Part shown: positions 57,480 to 64,000 of the stretch, in pieces
Layout: each line of letters begins with the position of its first letter
How positions within the stretch are numbered: position 1 is the first letter of the stretch
Source: Clostridia bacterium
Lineage (GTDB): Bacteria; Bacillota; Clostridia; Oscillospirales; Acutalibacteraceae
Assembly (NCBI GenBank): GCA_017416345.1
Contig: JAFQCR010000028.1
Coordinates: 1 to 64,000, forward strand
Direction: 5' to 3'
Length of the DNA: 64,000 nt
The notes under the pieces: generated by a model
Database searches by the model: none
Seen by the model: only the letters and a program-made list of their open reading frames with translations
Told to the model about the DNA's origin: nothing
Made by a program: the position numbers and the translations under genes

Positions 57480-58107
57480 CAGTCTTCACCTGTTCTTTCA
57501 ACCCCAAGCGTACACGCTCGATCAGTTCATTTTTAAACTTATAACTCGATTTATTGGCAATCAGTCGGGCGCTTATGGGGAGTATGGTCTCTTTCGGTTC
57601 AAGGTCGTTTTCAAGTAGGGTCTTGCCCGTTTCAACAATATCAACAATAACGTCCGAAAGTCCCAAGATCGGTGCTATTTCAATAGAACCGTTGAGTTTG
57701 ATAATGTCAATATCACGGCACTTTTCGGCATAGTATCTTGATGCGATGTTGGTGAATTTGGTTGCAACACGTAAAGTGGAGTTGGGGTCGTCTCTGAAAT
57801 CCTTTTTGGCGGCCACGGCCATACGGCATTTGCCAAGGTTCAGATCAAGCAACTCATAAACATCGGGCTCGTATTCAAGTAAAATGTCCTTGCCTGCAAC
57901 GCCGATGTCGGCCGCTCCGCGTTCAACGTAAATTGCAACATCCGACGGCTTGACCCAGAAGTAACGCACACCTGCAGCCTCATTCTCAAATATCAGCTTG
58001 CGGTTAGGCTCTTTTATCGAAGGGCAGGGGAAACCGCTTTTTTCAAACATATCGTAGACCTTTTCGCCCAAACGTCCCTTAGGCAATGCCACGTTAATCA
58101 TTTCCAT
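57472..58107 (-). CDS. hisG: ATP phosphoribosyltransferase, short form
   Basis: A 211-residue short-form HisG lacking the C-terminal regulatory domain. It has VALPKGRLGEKVYDMF at the N-terminus, DIGVAGKDILLEYEPDVYEL near residue 68, VATKFTNIASRYYAEK near residue 115 and the PRPP loop ADVIVDIVETGKTLLENDL-like DVIVDIVETGKTL near residue 155. Short HisG works only with the HisZ regulatory subunit, which is encoded directly upstream with a 14-bp overlap. This is the committed step of the pathway. Confidence 0.96.
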   Translation of the reverse strand: MEMINVALPKGRLGEKVYDMFEKSGFPCPSIKEPNRKLIFENEAAGVRYFWVKPSDVAIYVERGAADIGVAGKDILLEYEPDVYELLDLNLGKCRMAVAAKKDFRDDPNSTLRVATKFTNIASRYYAEKCRDIDIIKLNGSIEIAPILGLSDVIVDIVETGKTLLENDLEPKETILPISARLIANKSSYKFKNELIERVRLGLKEQVKTDD

Positions 58108-59203
58108 TGACGGTCTCCAATCCTTTCTCGGTTATTTTAAGCAGCTGACGGTAGCGCAGATCTTTAGGTACCTCTTTGGCAACCATCACCGAACTGCCGC
58201 CGCTTGACAGCATTTCGGAGGTCTTTATTGCGGCGCTTATGTCATCGCCGTACAAAAGCACGGTGTCAATATCAAACTCTGCATTACTGCGGTCGTAACG
58301 GCCAAGCTCGTCAAGATAAACGGCAAAGCCGACGGCGCCCGCGGTGCGGTGCAGCTTTTTCATAAGCTTATCATACTGTCCGCCCGACAAAACTGCATCG
58401 GGAATATCACGGATATAGCCCTTGAAGACCACGCCGCTGTAGTAGCTCATTGTGCCGATGCAGGAGAAGTCGACGATCAGCTTAACGGCACTTGAAAGCT
58501 CTGAAAGCACGTTGAAGATCGTTTCAAATTCGTTCAATGCATCAAGCACGGCACCCGAGGTGTAGACCGCCTTTACGGCGTTGAATGCATCATCGGGGCA
58601 GGGATAGTTTTTGGTGAAAACGGTCAGTTTTTCGGGTTCAACACCGTTTTGCTCGCAAAGCGATATGAGGTCGTCGGTGTTTTTGGCGTTGATAAAGGCG
58701 GTGACAGCCTTGCGAAGCTCCTTGGAAAGCTTCAGCTCGTCAAAGGCGGCCTCGATAAGTCCTACGTGCGACAGCTCCAAAGCGCAGTCGGATGCTACCG
58801 TTTCAAGGCTCTTTACGGCAAGGCTCAAAACCTCGCAGACCTCAAAAAGACCGATGTGGCCAATGCACTCAAGGCCGGTCTGCATAATTTCCTTATAGGT
58901 GTGGGTGGTGCCCGAAATACGGTAAACGTTTTCGTTGTAGTAAAGCTTCTGCACCCCGTCAGAGTCCTTGGAATTGTTGATGATGGACAGCGTGACGTCG
59001 GGCTTTAAGGCTTTTAGTCGGCCGTTAGTGTCGGTAAAGGTTATGATGCCGTCGGATACTAAAAAGTCCTTGTTTCTGACATAAAGGTCATACTCCTCAA
59101 ACTTACTCATCTTAAACTGTGTGTAGCCGAAACGGCGATAAAGCGAGCGAAGGGCATATACCGCCGCTTCCTCACGTTTTAACAAGGATTCATCAATAGC
59201 CAT
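58094..59203 (-). CDS. hisZ: ATP phosphoribosyltransferase regulatory subunit
   Basis: A 369-residue paralogue of histidyl-tRNA synthetase without the anticodon-binding domain. It has LRSLYRRFGYTQFKMSKFE near residue 20, LKPDVTLSI near residue 65, YNENVYR near residue 85, EIMQTGLECIGH near residue 102 and SGGQYDKLMKKLH near residue 265. The tRNA synthetase active-site motifs are degenerate, as expected for HisZ. The start is the ATG at 59203, 5 nt after GGAGG; the longer frame starts with TTG and includes the ribosome site. It is the first gene of the complete his operon. Confidence 0.93.
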   Translation of the reverse strand: MAIDESLLKREEAAVYALRSLYRRFGYTQFKMSKFEEYDLYVRNKDFLVSDGIITFTDTNGRLKALKPDVTLSIINNSKDSDGVQKLYYNENVYRISGTTHTYKEIMQTGLECIGHIGLFEVCEVLSLAVKSLETVASDCALELSHVGLIEAAFDELKLSKELRKAVTAFINAKNTDDLISLCEQNGVEPEKLTVFTKNYPCPDDAFNAVKAVYTSGAVLDALNEFETIFNVLSELSSAVKLIVDFSCIGTMSYYSGVVFKGYIRDIPDAVLSGGQYDKLMKKLHRTAGAVGFAVYLDELGRYDRSNAEFDIDTVLLYGDDISAAIKTSEMLSSGGSSVMVAKEVPKDLRYRQLLKITEKGLETVNGND

Positions 59204-59255
59204 TTTTGCCTCCGAAAAAGGGTTCAAAAACCCTTAATGTGTGATTTATTTTAAT

Positions 59256-59284
59256 ACTCTACCATATTAGCACGCTAAAGTCAA
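59256..59284 (-). promoter_or_regulatory. Promoter of the his operon with TTAGC/GCTAA operator
   Basis: On the minus strand TTGACT (59279-59284) and TAGAGT (59256-59261) are 17 bp apart. The spacer is almost filled by the inverted repeat TTAGC-N2-GCTAA (59267-59278), a candidate site for a histidine repressor such as the TrpR-like YerC/HisR proteins of Firmicutes. No T-box is seen. Confidence 0.7.
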
Positions 59285-59314
59285 GAGTAATTCTTCGAAA
59301 ATTTTATCTTTTTA

Positions 59315-59343
59315 TTGACTTAAAACGAACCCTATTATACAAT
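59315..59343 (+). promoter_or_regulatory. Promoter of the SGNH-GH16 operon
   Basis: TTGACT (59315-59320) and TACAAT (59338-59343) are 17 bp apart, 37 bp before the start codon and back to back with the his promoter. Confidence 0.75.
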
Positions 59344-59379
59344 GTATATATAAATTTATCAATAGCAAAGGTGATAAAA

Positions 59380-60453
59380 ATGAGTGATATTACAAAAATT
59401 GATAAAAATTTCGCCGTTCAACCCGTTGAAATAGGCGTTGATACGGTATTCTTCAACTGTTTAGAGGAGCCTTTTAAGGTTTACGGACTTATGTTCCCCG
59501 AAAATGAAAAGGACGTTTTCCACAGAATGCCTTACGAGGTTGCCGAGACCGTAAACGATGGTGTTAATACACTCAATCACCATTCGGCAGGCGGCCGTGT
59601 AAGATTTAAGACTAATTCTCCCTACATCATCATCCGTGCCAAGGAGCCTGCCATCTACCGTGCACCGCATTTCACCCTTTGCGGAAGCGCAGGCTTTGAC
59701 CTTTACAAAGATGCTGACGGTGAAACAGTGTTCATCAGCTCTTTTATGCCGCCTTATGATATGAAGGACGGCTTTGAGGCCAAGCGCGAAACGGGAATTA
59801 CCGATGAAACCGATATAACCATCCATTTTCCGCTGTATACAAGGGTCAAGAGCCTTGAAATAGGTATTGCGGTCGGTTCAATTCTAAAGCCTGCCGCAGA
59901 GTACAAATACGATGTTCCCGTTGTGTATTACGGCTCGTCCATCACGCAGGGCGGATGCGCCTCACGACCTGGTATGGCCTATCAGAACATCATCTCCCGT
60001 GAGCTTTCCTGCGACCACATAAACCTCGGCTTTTCGGGCTCGGCCAGGGGTGAGGATGCGATAGCAGAGTATATTGCAGGCTTGAATATGTCGGTGTTCG
60101 TTTATGATTACGACCATAATGCACCGAACGTTGAGCATCTCAAAAACACCCACTCGAGGATGTTCAAGATAATCCGTGAAAAACAGCCCGAGTTGCCTAT
60201 CGTTATGGTTTCGGCACCCAACGGAAGACCTTATCCCGATCAGAAGCTTCGCCGTGATATAATCAAGGCAACCTATGATGAGGCAAGGGCTAACGGAGAT
60301 AATAACGTTTGGTTTATCGACGGCAGTGAAATGATGAAATTCCCCGGCGGAAACGAGGGTACTGTTGACAACTGCCACCCCACCGACCTCGGCTTCAGAC
60401 GTATGGCCGACGTTATAGGCGCAACGGTCAAGGAAATTTTGGAAAGAAAATAA
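59380..60453 (+). CDS. SGNH/GDSL-type hydrolase with N-terminal beta domain
   Basis: A 357-residue protein with no signal peptide. Residues about 1-165 form a beta-rich domain as in SGNH-type esterases that carry a jelly roll. The hydrolase part has YYGSSITQGGCASRPG near residue 182 (catalytic Ser), NLGFSGSARGE near residue 207 (Gly block), VYDYDHNAP near residue 230 in place of the usual Asn block, and VDNCHPTDLGF near residue 332 (Asp-His). It is probably a carbohydrate esterase, for example deacetylase, acting with the GH16 lipoprotein 18 bp downstream. The start is the ATG at 59380; the GTG three codons earlier overlaps the ribosome site. Confidence 0.83.
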   Translation: MSDITKIDKNFAVQPVEIGVDTVFFNCLEEPFKVYGLMFPENEKDVFHRMPYEVAETVNDGVNTLNHHSAGGRVRFKTNSPYIIIRAKEPAIYRAPHFTLCGSAGFDLYKDADGETVFISSFMPPYDMKDGFEAKRETGITDETDITIHFPLYTRVKSLEIGIAVGSILKPAAEYKYDVPVVYYGSSITQGGCASRPGMAYQNIISRELSCDHINLGFSGSARGEDAIAEYIAGLNMSVFVYDYDHNAPNVEHLKNTHSRMFKIIREKQPELPIVMVSAPNGRPYPDQKLRRDIIKATYDEARANGDNNVWFIDGSEMMKFPGGNEGTVDNCHPTDLGFRRMADVIGATVKEILERK

Positions 60454-60471
60454 AATTTTGGAGGCGGTATT

Positions 60472-62250
60472 ATGAAGATACTCGTTAAAAGAGCACTATT
60501 CCTGATACTGTCCCTATGCATTTTAATAACGCTTTTTTCCTGCGGCTCGGATGACGGCTCAAAGCCGTCCGACGAGGCAAAGAAGATTATCTCAACCGAC
60601 GACATTTCCTTCACTAACGCCGAAGGCAAGGCCACCTTTAACATTGTCCGGGCGGAAAGTGAAAATGAAAAAACGGGGCCGGTTGCGGTCGATATTTTCA
60701 AAAAATACAAGGAGCTTCATAAGGCTGCACCCAAGCAGATGACCGATTCCGACGACGGCACCGACTGCCGTGAGATACTTGTCGGCGACTGTGACCGTGA
60801 GGCATCACGTCAGGTCAAAAAGCTGTTTGAGATCGACGGTAGCGGCAGAGATTCCGATTTTATTATCTGCTCGGTCGGTGACGATATAGTCATCCGGGGC
60901 GGCTGTGAGGCCTCGCTGAAGGCGGCGGGTCAGTATTTTATCGAAAACTTTTTGCCAACCGATGTCAAGGGTGGCATATACTACCACCACAAGGGCAATG
61001 AGGCAGGTCTTACGGTCTGCAGTATCTCGGATGTTTCAAAATTCACCGTCGTCCGTCCGATATACAACGTGTCATACCTCACCCAATGCGAGACCGATAA
61101 GCTGATAGATGTCCTTTACAAAAAGACCGGCTATGAGGTGTCTGTCATTCACGATAACACCTCGGTTTATAAAAACGTTGACGCACACATCAAGGGTGTG
61201 CTTGAGCCGACCGCCATTACCGAGTATGAGATAATCATCGGCAACTCTCAACGTGACGGTGTCAAAAAAATCGGCGTTGCATATAACTATGAGATCCGCA
61301 TCGAGGGCACGAAAATATACCTCAACGGCGGCAGTCCCTATGCCACCGCAATGGCAGTTTCGGAATTTATAAAAATTGTCGAGAACAATTCCGCTATTGA
61401 CAGCAGTATGTCGGTATTAAACGGCAACTATAACAACGTTGTAAAGTCCTACGACACCAAAACAAGCTACCGTCCCGTTTGGTGGGATGAGTTTAACGGT
61501 ACCGAAATTGACGAAAGCAAGTGGCACGTTGCCTGGGGTGCTAAGGGCGGCGTTTCGGTCGATGGAAAGACCTGCTACCGTGGAAACAAAGAACTGAAAA
61601 ACAACTACGTCAAGGACGGAAAGCTGTACATCGAAGCGGTCGAGACCGAGGACGCCTACTACGGCGGAATGCTCAAGACCGACAGTACTATGGAATTTTT
61701 GTATGGCTTCCTTGAAATTTCGGACGTTCACCCCAAGGGCAACGGCTTTTGGACGGCGCTCTGGACGGTCTCAAAATCGGGCAAGTACAACAAGGAAATG
61801 TGGTACAGCGAGACCGATATTGACGAGTCATTCGGCGAAGGTAACATGATAAAGGGCAACCTTTGGGCGTGGCCGACCTCACACGGACGGTTTATGAATA
61901 ACCTGAACAACGGCCGTGCCGATACCGTGAAGGACCACGGCGAATACAACACCGATGACCCCAGAGGACTTTGGATGGACTTCCACACCTACGGCTTTGA
62001 GTGGGTCGACAACAAGACCATTCGTTTTACCATCGACGGCTATGTATGGCGTGAGACCGAGCTGCAGGAGGAAGAGCTGCAGAAGGTATATGCTCAGTAT
62101 ATGGTTCTGCAGATCAGTATGGCCACCGCCTTTGAGTCACGGGGGCTTGTCACGCAGGATGAATGGCATTGGAAAAACACCAATAAATTTATCGTTGACT
62201 GGATATACCTTTACCAGAAGGACGGTCACGGTCTTTTGAGATACAGATAA
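60472..62250 (+). CDS. GH16 family glycoside hydrolase lipoprotein with N-terminal accessory domains
   Basis: A 592-residue lipoprotein with clear lipobox LFSC (Cys24). The layout matches the paralogue at 18795: two alpha/beta domains with EILVGDCDR and EIIIGNSQR motifs and YLNGGSPYATAMAVSEF (about 40-310), then a GH16 domain (about 325-590). That domain has WWDEFNGTEIDESKWH, the catalytic SETDIDESFG near residue 447 and DFHTYGFEWVDNKTIRFTIDG. Insertions around MNNLNNGRADTVKDHG differ from the paralogue, so substrate fine specificity may differ. GGAGG precedes the ATG. It is in an operon with the SGNH esterase and closed by a terminator. Confidence 0.88.
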   Translation: MKILVKRALFLILSLCILITLFSCGSDDGSKPSDEAKKIISTDDISFTNAEGKATFNIVRAESENEKTGPVAVDIFKKYKELHKAAPKQMTDSDDGTDCREILVGDCDREASRQVKKLFEIDGSGRDSDFIICSVGDDIVIRGGCEASLKAAGQYFIENFLPTDVKGGIYYHHKGNEAGLTVCSISDVSKFTVVRPIYNVSYLTQCETDKLIDVLYKKTGYEVSVIHDNTSVYKNVDAHIKGVLEPTAITEYEIIIGNSQRDGVKKIGVAYNYEIRIEGTKIYLNGGSPYATAMAVSEFIKIVENNSAIDSSMSVLNGNYNNVVKSYDTKTSYRPVWWDEFNGTEIDESKWHVAWGAKGGVSVDGKTCYRGNKELKNNYVKDGKLYIEAVETEDAYYGGMLKTDSTMEFLYGFLEISDVHPKGNGFWTALWTVSKSGKYNKEMWYSETDIDESFGEGNMIKGNLWAWPTSHGRFMNNLNNGRADTVKDHGEYNTDDPRGLWMDFHTYGFEWVDNKTIRFTIDGYVWRETELQEEELQKVYAQYMVLQISMATAFESRGLVTQDEWHWKNTNKFIVDWIYLYQKDGHGLLRYR

Positions 62251-62252
62251 GA

Positions 62253-62290
62253 AAAGCCTTCCGATCGGTCGATCGGAAGGCTTTGTTTTG
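62253..62290. terminator. Bidirectional terminator after the GH16 lipoprotein gene
   Basis: AAAGCCTTCCGATCG (62253-62267) and CGATCGGAAGGCTTT (62270-62284) form a 15-bp perfect stem with a TGTTTT tract. It also ends the convergent HdeD-like gene. Confidence 0.88.
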
Positions 62291-62294
62291 CTGA

Positions 62295-62918
62295 TTACTT
62301 CTGTTCGTCCTCGGTGGGAGCGGGATCTGCGGGAGGAAGCTCGGTAAGACCGGTCTCCTCGGTCGGCTTGTCCTTGGAGGCTTTTTTGGCCTTCTTGGAC
62401 ACCCAAATGCTTGAGAACAGGTCGGTTGAGCCGCTGTAAACAAGACCCACGCCGATAAGGATCGTGATGACCTTGGCAGTCTCCAAAGCGCAGATTATCA
62501 TAATAACGCCGAAGATGATGTTGATGGCGGCAAGGATGAGCAGAGGCTTCCAGCCATCCATCTTAAGTCTTAAAATATCAAGGCCGTTCTGAAGCTTTTT
62601 AACACCGCTGATGGTGATCATTGCGCCCAAAGCCACAGGTACGAGCGATATAACAACATCCTTTTTGGCCAGAAGGATGATTCCGACCACCAACGCAACA
62701 ACGCCGAAAACAAGGTCGTTGCGGTAAAAATGCAATGCAATATCCTTTTTGAAGTAGTTGTAAAATTCAATGACCGCCACAACAAACATGGCTGCAGCCA
62801 GCACATAAGCGATCATTTCGTTGACGGCATCAGGGAAGAAGATGAGCACACCGCCCAAAACCACCCATACCGCCGAGGTGAGGATAGATTCCCAGCTTAC
62901 TTTTTTTAAAGGTTCCAT
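62295..62918 (-). CDS. HdeD/DUF308 family membrane protein
   Basis: A 207-residue integral membrane protein with about six helices arranged in pairs (for example ILTSAVWVVLGGVLIFF and LVFGVVALVVGIILLA), the DUF308 (HdeD-like) pattern. The internal repeat of helix pairs suggests duplication. A charged, Pro/Glu-rich cytoplasmic tail of about 40 residues (SKKAKKASKDKP, then acidic) ends it. HdeD of E. coli is linked with acid resistance; in Firmicutes the role is unknown. The gene is monocistronic with a strong promoter and AAGGAGG site. Confidence 0.85.
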   Translation of the reverse strand: MEPLKKVSWESILTSAVWVVLGGVLIFFPDAVNEMIAYVLAAAMFVVAVIEFYNYFKKDIALHFYRNDLVFGVVALVVGIILLAKKDVVISLVPVALGAMITISGVKKLQNGLDILRLKMDGWKPLLILAAINIIFGVIMIICALETAKVITILIGVGLVYSGSTDLFSSIWVSKKAKKASKDKPTEETGLTELPPADPAPTEDEQK

Positions 62919-62945
62919 AGTTTTTTGACCTCCTTTTATATCTTT

Positions 62946-62974
62946 ATTTTACCAATTATGTCACCGTTTGTCAA
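62946..62974 (-). promoter_or_regulatory. Promoter of the HdeD-like gene
   Basis: On the minus strand TTGACA (62969-62974) and TAAAAT (62946-62951) are 17 bp apart, 28 bp before the start codon. Confidence 0.82.
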
Positions 62975-63003
62975 TAGGGCAGAGCGCTGTTCCAAGCCGT
63001 TTC

Positions 63004-63032
63004 TTGACAACCGACGGCGGTGAGATTATAAT
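63004..63032 (+). promoter_or_regulatory. Consensus promoter of comEC
   Basis: TTGACA (63004-63009) and TATAAT (63027-63032) are 17 bp apart, a perfect sigma-A consensus, 35 bp before the start codon. Confidence 0.85.
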
Positions 63033-63067
63033 AATAGAGTATAAATATAAGTGATGGGAGCGGCGCT

Positions 63068-64000
63068 ATGCGGAGAACGGCTTTGCCTTGTGCGGCGGTG
63101 CTGGTTGCCGTTGCGGCTTTGTTTTATATTTTCGGCTTCGGTTTTACCCTTTTGGTCGGTTCCGTGCTTTGTGTTGCCGCAGGCATCTGTGCCTTTTGGG
63201 GCAAGCGCAAGGGGTTTGGTCTGCGTTCTGCTGTGGTATTGCTGATCGGTGCCGCTTATTGCCTTTATGTCTGCAATGTTACCGCCGTTAAGCTGTTCAG
63301 AGACGAGGCGCTGATAGGAAAGACCCATACTGTCACGGTGCGTGTGACCGAGGAGCCTCAAAAGACCGACAGCTTCGGTGAATTTGAGGTTGAGACCACG
63401 GGTGACAACGGCTTTGACCAAGGGCTTTCGGGCAAGGTGCGGTTTTATATTACTATGTTTTCGTCAGATGAGGCCTTCAATGCCTTGGAGGGCGACATTT
63501 TAAGTGCGACCGTGACCTTCGGGCCGCTTGAGGTCGGTCAGCGCAGTTTTGATTATCCCAAGTCGATATTCGTTTCGGCTGAGGCGACCGATGTTAAAAT
63601 AATCGGGCACAAGGAATCGCTTTACACCCGTTGTATCGATGTCCGCCGTGCGGTCAGAAACCGTATACACAGCTACACGAATGGCGATAACGCCGCCATT
63701 TTGGAAGGACTTTTGCTGGGCGGCACAGGGTCGATGAGCCGTGAGCTTGACCATTGCTTCAAAGTGGTCGGTGTCAAGCACATTACCGCTGTTTCGGGTA
63801 TGCATATCGGTGCATTCTGTATGATGACGGTCACGGTGCTGTCACTCTTTATGCATCGGCGCAAGGCTTCTCTTATCGCAATATTTCCTATGCTGCTGGC
63901 CGTTATGCTGGCAGGATTAAGTCCGTCGGCCGTCAGGGCAGGGATCATGTGCTCGCTCACGCTGTTGGCCAACTGCCTGCTCAAAAAGACCGATCCGCTA
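63068..64000 (+). CDS. comEC: ComEC/Rec2-type DNA uptake channel (partial, runs off the window)
   Basis: The first 311 residues of ComEC, the membrane channel that passes single-stranded DNA into competent cells. Two or three N-terminal helices (about 5-75) are followed by the periplasmic OB-like DUF4131 domain (about 80-190). The start of the competence domain has the diagnostic HITAVSGMHIGAF near residue 240 and LSPSAVRAGIM near residue 285. The frame is open to position 64000; the C-terminal MBL-like domain would lie outside. GGGAG lies 7 nt before the ATG. Confidence 0.9.
   Translation, partial: MRRTALPCAAVLVAVAALFYIFGFGFTLLVGSVLCVAAGICAFWGKRKGFGLRSAVVLLIGAAYCLYVCNVTAVKLFRDEALIGKTHTVTVRVTEEPQKTDSFGEFEVETTGDNGFDQGLSGKVRFYITMFSSDEAFNALEGDILSATVTFGPLEVGQRSFDYPKSIFVSAEATDVKIIGHKESLYTRCIDVRRAVRNRIHSYTNGDNAAILEGLLLGGTGSMSRELDHCFKVVGVKHITAVSGMHIGAFCMMTVTVLSLFMHRRKASLIAIFPMLLAVMLAGLSPSAVRAGIMCSLTLLANCLLKKTDPL

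Noticed and set aside
58094-58107. Frameshift between hisZ and hisG
   Set aside because: The 14-bp overlap is a normal gene overlap; both proteins have complete, separately recognisable N- and C-terminal ends.
59204-59370. T-box before the histidine operon
   Set aside because: The interval between promoter and hisZ start is about 50 bp, too short for a T-box, and no T-box core sequence is seen.

Overview
The window looks like a chromosomal segment from a spore-forming, anaerobic, carbohydrate-degrading Clostridia bacterium, probably an uncultured gut or rumen Oscillospirales or Christensenellales relative. The sporulation genes spoIIID and pdaB point this way. So do the AGGAGG-type ribosome binding sites, the A+T-rich promoters with 17-bp spacers, the four AraC-type regulators beside sugar genes, and the many short palindromic intergenic repeats (three sequence families). 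Assignment to a family is inference. No tRNA, rRNA, CRISPR array, insertion sequence or phage gene was seen.

Layout. 0-1.2 kb: yhaM nuclease. 1.3-7.9 kb: a divergent sugar cluster with three Gfo/Idh/MocA oxidoreductases and a TIM-barrel isomerase on the minus strand, and a second TIM-barrel protein plus AraC regulator on the plus strand. 8-8.7 kb: pdaB. 9.2-10.2 kb: a glycosyltransferase. 10.3-18.6 kb: an AraC regulator divergent from a six-gene operon (Old Yellow Enzyme, SDR, fumarate-reductase-like flavoprotein, unknown 562-residue protein, TIM-barrel isomerase, 2-hydroxyacid dehydrogenase). The operon leader carries two consecutive cloverleaf-like hairpin clusters. 18.8-20.6 kb: GH16 lipoprotein. 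20.7-23.7 kb: spoIIID, a repeat-rich cell-surface cysteine-peptidase-like protein, and a divergent small Cro/CI-type regulator. 23.8-28.7 kb: a C_GCAxxG_C_C protein and the housekeeping operon polA-ywlE-rimI-tsaD. 29.2-31.2 kb: an unknown protein and dusB.

31.4-39.1 kb holds three related metallophosphoesterases (a giant secreted one, a lipoprotein and a cytosolic one) and a 43-residue peptide gene translationally coupled to the first. 39.1-42.8 kb: AraC regulator, HAD phosphatase, and an NhaC-family transporter behind a clear lysine riboswitch. 43-50.9 kb: AraC regulator divergent from an intracellular sugar operon (GH16, MBL-fold protein with a glycine-rich beta-repeat domain, enolase-superfamily dehydratase, a truncated GH16 leader ORF, GH42-like hydrolase, SDR). 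51-59.2 kb: a complete histidine operon, hisZ-G-D-C-B-H-A-F-IE-J. 59.4-62.3 kb: SGNH hydrolase and a second GH16 lipoprotein. The window ends with an HdeD-like membrane protein and the start of comEC.

Together the genes suggest outside-in glycan use: surface GH16 lipoproteins cut a beta-glucan-type polymer, and cytosolic GH16/GH42-like enzymes, dehydratase, dehydrogenases and Gfo/Idh plus TIM-barrel enzymes process the products, each set under its own AraC regulator. The best candidates for something undescribed are the double cloverleaf element at 11181-11383, the 43-residue peptide at 36332-36463 within the metallophosphoesterase cluster, and the GH16-derived leader ORF at 48004-48105.
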